Below, one piece after another: positions 48,989-59,600 of a DNA stretch of 64,000 nt. The translations under genes and the position numbers were made by a program. This DNA comes from Pteria penguin. Lineage: Eukaryota; Mollusca; Bivalvia; Pterioida; Pteriidae. The notes beneath the pieces were generated by a model. The model was given only the letters and a program-made list of their open reading frames with translations, had not been told where the DNA came from and made no database searches. Location: positions 23,723,034 through 23,787,033 of the forward strand of contig CM068587.1 in NCBI GenBank assembly GCA_035048485.1, written 5' to 3'. Each line of letters begins with the position of its first letter. Positions within the stretch are counted from its first letter, which is position 1.

Positions 48989-50320
48989 CTAAAAATCAGT
49001 AAAACTGATGAATGCTTCAAGAAGCACAGCAATAATGAAGGAAAGAATGACTCAATATGTAGAAAATCATTGTATTAATTGATGACAATTTCAAATCTCA
49101 ATGTATCAAATGGATATTCAATTAAGTCAACTGTAGAACAACAAGTGATCACAGTATCTTAAACTAAAATGAGTAAGCTTGAACCTGATTAGTTATGAGA
49201 TAAAACTCTGAACAGAACATAACATTTCAGAAATGACCTTGAGTGACCTTTGTCCAAAAGATCTTAACCTAAATAACATTTTTGGTGAAGTATGATCAAA
49301 TTATAATGAAAGGTGTACGAGATATAAGTAATTCATGGTATTTAAATCATAGTTAATAAGTGACCTTGACCTTTCAGAAATGACCTTGAGTGAACTTTGT
49401 CCAAAAGCCCCTTAACCTAAATAACATTTTGGTGAAGTATGATCAAATTCTGATGAATGGTGTAGGAGTTATAAGTACTTCATGGCATTTTCAGTCATAG
49501 TCAATAAGTGACCTTGACCTTTCAGAAATGACCTTGAGTGGCTTTTGTCCAATTGTCCTTAGCCTAAAGAACATTTTGGTGAAGTATGATCAAATTCTGA
49601 TGAAAGGTATAGGAGATACAGGAATGCATGGTATTTTAAGTCATAGTTAATAAGTGACAGTCATAGTTAATAAGTGACCTTGACCTTTCAGAAATTACTG
49701 TGAGTGACCTTTGTCCAAAAGCCTTTAATCAAAATAAAATTTTAATGAAGTATGATCAAATTCTGATGAAAGGTGTAGAAGATATATGAACTTCATGGTA
49801 TTATAGTTAATAAGTGATCCTGACCTTTCAGAAATGGCCTTGAGTGACCTCTGTCCAAAAGTCCTTAACCTACAGAATATTTTCGTGAAGTATGCTCAAA
49901 TTCTAATGAAAGGTGTAGGAGATGTACGTATTTCATTGTTTTTATGTCATAGTTCTTAAGTGACAATGAGATTTCAGAAATGACCTTGAGTGACCCTTGT
50001 CCCAAAGCCCTTAACCAAAATAATATTTTGGTGAAGTATGATCAAATTCTGATAAAAGGTATAGGAGATATGAGCTCAAACGAGGAGATGTACGTATTTC
50101 ATTGTTTTTATGTCATAGTTCTTAAGTGACCTTGAGATTTCAGAAATGACCTTGAGTGACCCTTGTCCCAAAGCCCTTAACCAAAATAATATTTTGGTGA
50201 AGTATGATCAAATTCTGATAAAAGGTATAGGAGATATGAGCTCAAACGAACAAAGAGACAGACACACGGACATGACAGCGACTATATGCTCTCCCGAAAG
50301 TTTTCGGGGAGCATAATAAT
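48989..50320 (+). mobile_element. HINE/pearl-like element with ~150 bp units and strong 3' hairpin
   Basis: The 5' stem ATCAGT-AAA-ACTGAT is at 48995-49009. About seven units follow with TGACCTTGACCTTTCAGAAA, TTTGTCCAAAAGCCCTTAAC and TTTTGGTGAAGTATGATCAA. The end has GAGACAGACACACGGACATG and the hairpin CTCCCGAAAG / TTTTCGGGGAG (50290-50312). The 5' ATGCTCCC is inverse to the 3' GGGAGCAT-like end, a subterminal inverted repeat. Confidence 0.82.
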
Positions 50321-50589
50321 GCTATTAATAAGTATCCTCTGATACAAGAAATACTTTTCTTAGGAAATTCCTTAATCAGAAATCACCACAAAAACAAATA
50401 TTCGAAGATAATTTAATAGTTTACAACAAAGAATAAACTATTTGGACGGAATATAATCCCTTTTCTAGTAAATTATCACAGTGTTATAGTATGTATCATT
50501 TTCAGATACAGATTAATGAATGAGTGGAGAAATGATGGTACATGTACTGTAGGAGGAATTGTCTTGAAAATTTGTTACATAAGTCTATG

Positions 50590-50670
50590 TTAATAAGTTG
50601 CTTCTGTATATCCTCCTCTTTGGGCCTCTTTTGCTCGACGCTCACATAATCTTCTGTATCTTTCCAGTTC
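50590..50670 (-). CDS. DYNC2LI1: DYNC2LI1 last exon
   Basis: An acceptor CGATATTGTAG opens [20 protein letters not shown] then YTEATY and TAA. A longer open frame in another phase across this exon is a shadow. The charged helix matches the C-terminal helix of the family (human end also begins LELEQYKR). Confidence 0.9.
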   Translation of the reverse strand, partial: ELERYRRLCERRAKEAQRGGYTEATY

Positions 50671-53600
50671 CTACAATATCGAATGGATAAATCAATTTCA
50701 AAATCTTTTCTATAACAATACCAAAATGAATGATTTTCATCGGCCTGCACAGAGATATACATGTATAGAATTAGTCAACTTTTACTGCATGTTTTTCCGA
50801 TAATGTGCCAGTACCCTTTCTTTATGATAAGACCTTTACTTTTTAATGTATGTTTGTTTGTTGTTTTGTGTCACATCAAAATGAATTAATTTACATAAAA
50901 ATCACTTCTGCCTGAAGCACTACACAGAAATATGGACTAATCCAACAGATCCAATCAAAGCAGTGAGGAATGTTATGTTCCAATGTGTTCTGTGAAACGG
51001 CCTAAATTTTTACTGTCTTATCTACAATTAGGGACTCCTGAAGAGTTAAAAGGGGGGAAAGGGGGGGGGGTTCTCTTATTCAGGGCTTGTGGGCCCTGAG
51101 CCAAGCACACTACTGACTGAGCAATGATGAGTCTCAAATTCAGGACCTGTGGGTCCCGAGCTAAGCATATTACTGACTGAGCAATGGTGGGTCTCTAATT
51201 CAGGACCTGTGGGCCCCGAGCTAAGCATATTACTGACTGAGCAATGGTGGGTGTCTAATTCAGGACCTGTGGGCCCTGAGCTAAGCATACAACTGACTGA
51301 GCAATGGTGGGTGTCTAATTCAGGACCTGTGGGCTCTGAACCAAGCATATCACTGACTGACCAATGGCACGTTTTTGATTTAGAACCTGAGCCAAGCATG
51401 TTGCTGACTGCAATGGTATGTCTTTATTTCAGGACCTCTGGGGCCTGATCCAAGTATGTTTCTGACTCGGCAATGGCAAGTAAATAATTTAGGACCTGCG
51501 AGCCCTGAGCAAAGCATGATACTGACTGAGCAATGGTTGGTTTTTAACTCAGGACCTGTAGGTCTTAAGCCAAGCAAATTATTGATTGGGTTACACCTAC
51601 TCTACAGCTACTCTCACAGGAAACTGCCGAGGTAATGAGTACACTTCTTCAATGTTAAATATAAAGGTTTACCTCATCTTTTTGTGACCTCAATGAGTCA
51701 ATGGCTGATTCCACATACTGAGGGTCTTTAGCAGGATCATCGACAAGAGCTGGATTGGACATATCCTGTAAGTTGAAGAATATTGGCATTACTGGTATAA
51801 TATTTAAGGATAAGTGTAAAACATCAAACTTTTCCTTACCAGTATAATTAGTGAAGGGAATAAGTTGAAATAAGAAAATGACCCACCTTACATGTAAATC
51901 TACATCAATAACAAATGTATACGAAAAACAAAGTCCTTATATGATTCACAGTAACCCTAACCAAGCACTACACAAAAATACACTGTACATCACAATCGTA
52001 ACAACTCATCCATTCCGTTTTTGTAATAAATGGCGATAGTATTCCGATTGTGTACATCAATTAATAGAATTTACAGAGTGTGGAATTACAATAGCAGACC
52101 TGTAGCTGTAGAGATTTTATGCATTTCCATTTAATTGCATTATACATAAACATAACACTCTGGATAAATTCAATTTTAAGGGATCGAATGGAACACTAGT
52201 CATTCAAGTCATTAGAGTTTGACTCAAAAGTCTGGGACTTTATGACTGCCCAAAGAAAACTACTGACCATCAGCAGTACAATGAGTTCCAAAGCAATACT
52301 TTATGCTCTCTTAAAAGAGTTGTTGATTGTCTCTCTTTCTAACAATTTTGTTATGGGCTTACCTTCAAAAATCTTGATGAAACTTTATATAATTTCATAC
52401 AAAATTATTTTTCTTCTCATATAATGTAAAAAGCTATGTTATACTAATATTACTATTCTCTTATGTGCTCATATAATGTGAGAAAACATTCAAATGTTTC
52501 AAAGTTTAAAGGAAACTTTTTTCTACCATTTAATATTTAAGAGTTATCCAAACAACAAATGAAAACAAACATCATGAAGATGACATTTTGTAGTTGTACA
52601 CATGTGACCTTAAGATGAAACCATAAAGTCACATGATATGAAAATAGTGCAGTAAAATCTACATTGTTGTATGAGAGGTAGCCAATGGGACAGAATGAGT
52701 ACTTGAGCCAACTTGGCCACAGATGCTAATAAAATCATTAACTTACACTCTGAGGAAAGTAGCCAGAAAATGCATGTTTCCATAACTGCATTGGATTCCT
52801 GTAAATAAAACATATCACATAAATCATACAGGATACATAAAGTTTGATAGATAAAGTATGTTATACCATAACAATGCTATTGTTAATTATATATGGTATG
52901 AAATACATATGATAATACAGTCTTACTTGGCTGAAACACGTCCTATATCTTTGTCGGAGAGAGGTGGTGATCCTGAAAATAAACCATGCAGATGGTTATT
53001 TATTTTCTGCATCTTTATTTTGAAGAGTCTTTACAAGCATTTTCTAGATTTATTTGTTACTGAAGTTTTGCGACATATGTAATCTATGTGCTCTATGTTT
53101 CTGTTACTGGTATATTGTTGCTCTTTATTGTGCTATATTGTAGCCCTCTGTTTCTGTTATATTGTTAGTTACCTATTTGTTGTAATGAATCAGCACCAGC
53201 AGGAATCAAAAGATGTTTGTTGTGATCTGTTTGTAAAGTTTTACTGAAAATAAACAAGATGTGCTTATGAAACATGAATGCCCCTAACGGCAACAAAGTC
53301 CAAATGAGGCAAATTCTGCAATGTCCTATATCTTGATTACATCCCACCACATGGGAATATGCATGTGAATTATGAAAGCCCAAACTTTTATCATTCAAAA
53401 GTTATAACCAAAGTTAAAAGTTTTTAAAATGTAACTCACGGTAATGGTCAAGGTCACGAGATCAAAATTACTGTACCGATGAAAAGGTCTTGTCATAAGG
53501 AATATGTATGTGAAATATGAAAGCTATAGCTTTTATGTGTCAAAAGTTATAACCAAATGTTAAAGTCTGTGAAATGTAGGTCAAAGGTAATGGTCAAGGT

Positions 53601-56600
53601 CACAAGGTCAAAAATTAATGTACATGTATTAAGAGAAAGATATTGTCACAAAGTATATGCATGTGAAATATGAAAGCCCTAGCTCTTATGTTTAAAAAGT
53701 TATAACCAATGTTTAAGTTTTTGAAAAATATAAGTCAAAGGTTATGGTCAAGGTGAAGATGCCAACAAATGATTGTATAGAGGGAAAAATCTTTACAAGA
53801 AGAATATGCATGTAAAATATGAAAGCCCTAGATCTTATGTCTCAAAAGTTATAACTAATGTTCAAGTTTTTGAAATGTAGGTCAAAGGTCATGATCAAGG
53901 TCACAAGGTCCAAAATATCTGAACTGACAGAAAAGGTCTTGTCACAAGGAATACATATGTGAAATATCAAAGCCCTAGCTCTTATGATTCAAAAATTACA
54001 ACCCATTATAAAGTTTTTTTGCTACAGACAGATAGACCAGGCAAAAAACTCTGTGCCTTCAATCTTTGATTCCGGAGGCACAAAAAGTACTTCATTATGG
54101 AACAAACTACAATATAATTAGTCTTTATTATTTAATTAAACTATTTTAAACAATAATAAAGCATTTCAGAACAAGGGTCTGGTACTGATAGAGAAATCCC
54201 CCAACATGAGTTTCAAATAAATTCTAAATTAGTTCAGGTTGAGGCTTATTGAGAATTAGTGGATTTCTATATGACCACAACACTCTAGCAATAGATTATG
54301 TTTTCTCCCATTTCCCTATTTTCATTTGATTTGAACCAGTTTTCCTTGTTTTTGAGCTGTCAAACAGAAGGAAAAGTTCAATGCTGGCTGTGCCAATGTT
54401 TACTTGACATCTTAGACACCAAAGCATTAAAACATAATAAAACAATCAGCAAATGTAGGTCATCATAAGCCTCCCTATCGTTGACAACAAAATCAATCTT
54501 GATGACATTTCTGTAAATGGGAGGAAAAGTTAACTAGCCTATGTTGTCAAAGATTTATTCACAACTATGAAAAGACAAATGGACAGATACTTTGAAGACA
54601 CTACTAATGCATTTATCAACATATCAGGATTCTGACTTAGTAAATTCAATACTTTTAACATGAATAGATATTTTGAACTTAAATGACTAATATGAATGTT
54701 TAGGGGGTTTGTGTTTAATAAAACAGCATAAATATTTCACCTTTATGGTGGCAAGTAGGGCGTGAAAAAACCAAGATTTTAAATTGAAATCCATATAAAC
54801 ATTCAGATTCAGTCTGGAATCAAAACAAACCAGTAGCACTTTTGCCCACTCTGCAAGGTTGCAAATTACTGTTCACCCATTCATAAATGTGACCAAATAT
54901 TGTCTATCTATAATTATCAGAATTTCAAAATGGGTTGCTCACTAGATCCAAAGAAGAGGGTGAGTATGAAGAGAGAACATTTGAAAGTTTGACATAAAAT
55001 GAGCTGTAAAGTGAAGCAGAATGCTAATTCTAAGTAAGCATGTAACAGCGGTCCACTTCTGAAAAAAGGTGAGGTTTTAAGCACACCTAAAGGGAACCGT
55101 CTGGCTATAATACTTCGTAGTAGAAGGTTGGTCAATGAGTTTCCTGATACCTTTAAATACAAATGCAGACATACAAATATACTTACTTAGCAGAAGTAGC
55201 AAATAAATGATGGCTGATCAGCGCTCTCATTTTATTCACTAACTGTTCCTGTTTAGAACTGAAAAACTACAAAATTAACATACACATTAATATTCTGAAG
55301 TGTAAAAACCACAAGAGTGTTGCAAGAATACGAATTATTCTAAACACATTGGAAAGTCAAAAGTGTAGCAAGAGTACGAATTATTCTAAACACATTGGAA
55401 CGTCAAGAGTGTAGCAAGAATACGAATTATTCTAAACACATTGGAATGTCAAGAGTGTAGAAAGAATATGAATCATTCTAAACACATTGGAACGTCAAGA
55501 GTGTAGCAAGAATACGAATCATTCTAAACACATTGGAACGTCAAGAGTGTAGCAAGAGTACGAATCATTCTAAACACATTGGAACGTCAAGAGTGTAGCA
55601 AGAATATGAATCATTCTAAACACATTGGAACGTCAAGAGTGTAGCAGAATATGAATCATTCTAAACACATTGGAACGTCAAGAGTGTAGCAAGAATACGA
55701 ATCATTCTAAACACATTGGAACGTCAAGAAAGTAGCAAGAATACGAATCATTCTAAACACATCAGAACGTCAAGAGTGTAGCAAGAATATGAATCATTCT
55801 AAACACATTGGAACGTCAAGAGTGTAGCAAGAATACGAATCATTCTAAACACATTGGAACGTCAAGAGTGTAGCAAGAATACGAATCATTCTAAACACAT
55901 CAGAACGTCAAGAGTGTTGCAAGAATACGAATCATTCTAAACACATTGGAACGTCAAGAGTGTAGCAAGAATACGAATCATTCTAAACACATTGGAACGT
56001 CAAGAGTGTTGCAAGAATACGAATCATTCTAAACACATTGGAACGTCAAGAGTGTAGCAAGAATACGAATCATTCTAAACACATTGGAACATCAAGAGTG
56101 TTGCAAGAATACAAATCATTCTAAACACATTGGAACGTCAAGGGGTCAAAAGAAATTATTCGAATTGTCAGGAGTTCATCTTAAATATTTTCAAGGAAAT
56201 TTTGGAATGGGAATATTTACATCGATTCAATTTCAGCAGAAATTTTAGATATCTGTGTTTCAGTAAAAGAGAGTCAGTTACATCACATAGGCATTTTACA
56301 TAAAACTATTGATCATGTATAAAACATTGGAATGGAAACAATATACATGTACCATATATTTAATCTTAAGATATCCATACCAAATTTCCAATTGTGATAT
56401 TGTACAAAAAATACTTCACATGACAAAACACCTTAACTACTATTGCCATTGTATAATATAAAGTAACATGTAACTGTATGTGTTTTACTCATTGAAGTCA
56501 GACATCAATGTAGTTTACTGGTGACATTTAGAACATTTGGAGGAATTCATCAGACTTAACTATTTACAATAATGAAAACTCCTGAAGTGATTCTGACAAA

Positions 56601-59600
56601 AACAATTGTAATATTTCTGTCAATCAAACTAAATGTAATAAATTGTAACAGGCAGGGTGAAAAATTGTGGCTGGACCCTGAAATCGAACCCAGAACCTTC
56701 TACTATAAAGGTGGACACTCTCACCATTGAGCTGTCTGAGCCGATACCTGTCTGTCACACTCCTCCCCTCCTAGAGGTTGTCAACTTTGAAAACCGAAAA
56801 ACAGTGTAACCCCCATAGTGCACAAACAAACATGCAACTCATGACGGCCAGCCACAGCACCAAATCTGTAACAGGCAGGGTGAAAAATTGTTGCTGGACT
56901 CTAGAATAGAACCCAGAACCTTCCACTAGTATCAAGGTAGACACTCTCACCAATGAGCTATCCAGGACAATACCCATCTGTCACAAACTTTATTACATAT
57001 ACTTTACAAACTTCCTGTCCCACTTTGTGCAGAAGTTCATACTGACCAGCTTAAAGTCTTATGGTGTCTTAAGATAATGCCAAAAATTTAAATGCCCCAA
57101 ATTCCACCCCCCTTCCAACATTTCCAGCCAGTTTTTCTCTGGAATTTCACAGAGCAATATAGATAGTGACATCAAGCCAGAATATCATGTATGATTATGA
57201 CATATTTAAATAAAAGAAATATCCTCTGCATCAGAAGTTTACCTGCAGTGATGCTCCATAAGTATGAGCTACAAAACGTAATGTTTTACAAACTACTTTC
57301 CTTTTCTCTGAATCAAAATCCTGTAAAATTAAGCAGTATATAAATGAACAAAGACATATTTCATTTAAATTAAAGCAGTATATAAATGAATAAAGACATA
57401 TTTCATTTAAATTTAAGCAGTATATAAATGAATAAAGACATATTTCTTTTAAATTTAAGCAGTATATAATGAATAAAGACATATTTCTTTTAAATTTAAG
57501 TAGTATATAATGAAAAAAGACATATTTCATTTAAATTTAAGCAGTATATAAATGAACAAAGACAGTTTTCATTTAATTTAAACAGTATATAAATGAACAA
57601 GGACATATTTCATTTAAAATTTAAAAAGTAGTATATAAATGAACAAAGACATATTTCATTAATATTTATGAAGTATATAAATGAACAAGGACATATTTCA
57701 TTTAAAATTAAGCAATATATAAATGAACAAGGACATATTTCATTTAAAATTAAGCAATATGTAAATAAACAAGGACATATTTCATATTTGGTTGAAAGTA
57801 AAATATGATATATTGGTCTACAACATATTCTGGGCAATTATTTCATTTCTTGGTCTTTACAAAGATGATGTAAAGCAAATTATTTGTACTAAGTAGTCAA
57901 AATGATTATATATACAATATATTTTCAATCTATATGCAATTAAATTTCAATATTAATAATCAAGAGTGTGGAAAGTTACAGAATGTATAATATGCTTGCA
58001 TCACTGTCGACTGTGGCTACAGAAGCAAAATTTTGGGTGTTAAATACAAATGTATACAAAAGTGCCAATAAAACCTTACCTGGAACAGATCAGCTTTACC
58101 ACCAATGATAGCCAGAGGGATCAAAAAAGGATCTATCATACTCCTGTCCTTATAACAATAAAGATGTTCATCAGTTTCATTGTAGTTAATGTACTTTGGA
58201 AAAGCTGATTAGAAGTAATAGATTGCCTATAAAGTACTATACATATAACAGTAAAAATAAAATAATGAAGAGGAAAATATCCTTTGATATTTTTTTCACG
58301 TCACATCAGAATTACCTCATTCAAATGGTGGAGGTCAGTGTTTGGCCGTGGATGATACTGTATATGTACTACCTGAAGGAAATTCCTAACAGTGTATCAT
58401 TGGTAGACCTTCCAAATTACTCTAACCAGAGAACTGACTGATGTTACAGTCTACAAAGTTACAGTGTAGAATTGGAATCCACTTGTTTACCAAGAAAAAT
58501 TTATTTATGTAACTTTTTGACCTATATTTAGTTTACTTACTGGATGATCTTCCCCACCAGCTCTTTCCCTAGCTTTCTTTTTCAGTCTGTCTCTAAGACC
58601 TGGATCTTGCTGTTTCATTTCTAAAACAATATTTTCTATCCTAGCTTTGGCCGCCTCTAACAGTGTTTCTAATGTGAACCAAATTTCTGATGGAGTTGAT
58701 AAGTCCACCATAATCACTAGGGCAGTGTGTCTGTCAAAGAAAACCAAAACCCAAGTGATCAAATATCTGTATTACTGAGTGATTATTAGCTTATTATGAG
58801 GACTGATTTTGTGTTTTGACCTATCAGACAAAATTTTGAAATAAGTGTATATATTATTATAAAAATTAACATATACATATATGAAAATCATAGATCAAGC
58901 AAAAACTTCTTGATGATGAATGAAGTTGATAACGTTATTGTAAAAAACATATAGCTATGTTTGGTAGACGTCAATCAATTCACTGTAAAGTCTACAAGTC
59001 TTACTCTATTGTATCTGGATTAAGTGGTACATCCATTAGCTTGTTCAGCCATGTCCCTCCTCCAAGTTCCCATATATGACCTACATCTTTTGCCTGAAAA
59101 TAAAAGGGAGCAAATTTGAAATGATATGTTGTATTATTTATGATATTTTTGATAATTATTATAAATTTATTATTATAAACATAATTATATTTATTTATTA
59201 TAAATTTTGTTATGGTGAATAAAAGTAAAACTCTTTCAACAAATTTGCAGACATTAATTTAACATACATGCAATGAGACAATATAAAGAATGTTGTTTCT
59301 TTTTCAGCAAATACAGATAACAGATGACATGATATTATTTTGTACATAACCTAAGTATATATTCACATATTGACTGGACATTTTCCGATATAATGATGTG
59401 AGGTCACAGAATTAACCAAAACTGTAATTACATAAGCAAATTTTTAGAAAACATGTAGATTAGAATTAAGGTAAAAAAGAATAATTTTAAAACAATACAC
59501 GAAACAAAAATCAAAGTACAACCATGTTTTAGAATATTAAAGACAAGAACAGAACTTTTTCTCCATTTCAATCTGTCAACTTGTCTTTGGTTGTTTAGCA

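Noticed and set aside
50502..50762. 86-codon minus-strand frame across the last DYNC2LI1 exon
   Set aside because: Different phase from the true exon; the correct frame after the TGTAG acceptor gives the conserved ELERYRR helix and its own stop.
51076..51577. Periodic open frames on both strands with 20-residue repeats
   Set aside because: They are by-products of a 60 bp tandem unit; frames are open on both strands and there is no start or splice context.
55312..56150. CRISPR-like array
   Set aside because: The 46 bp units follow each other without spacers, and the setting is an animal gene intron.
57231..57837. Repetitive membrane-like frames ([14 protein letters not shown] type)
   Set aside because: Translation of the AT-rich 43-45 bp array next to a DYNC2LI1 exon.
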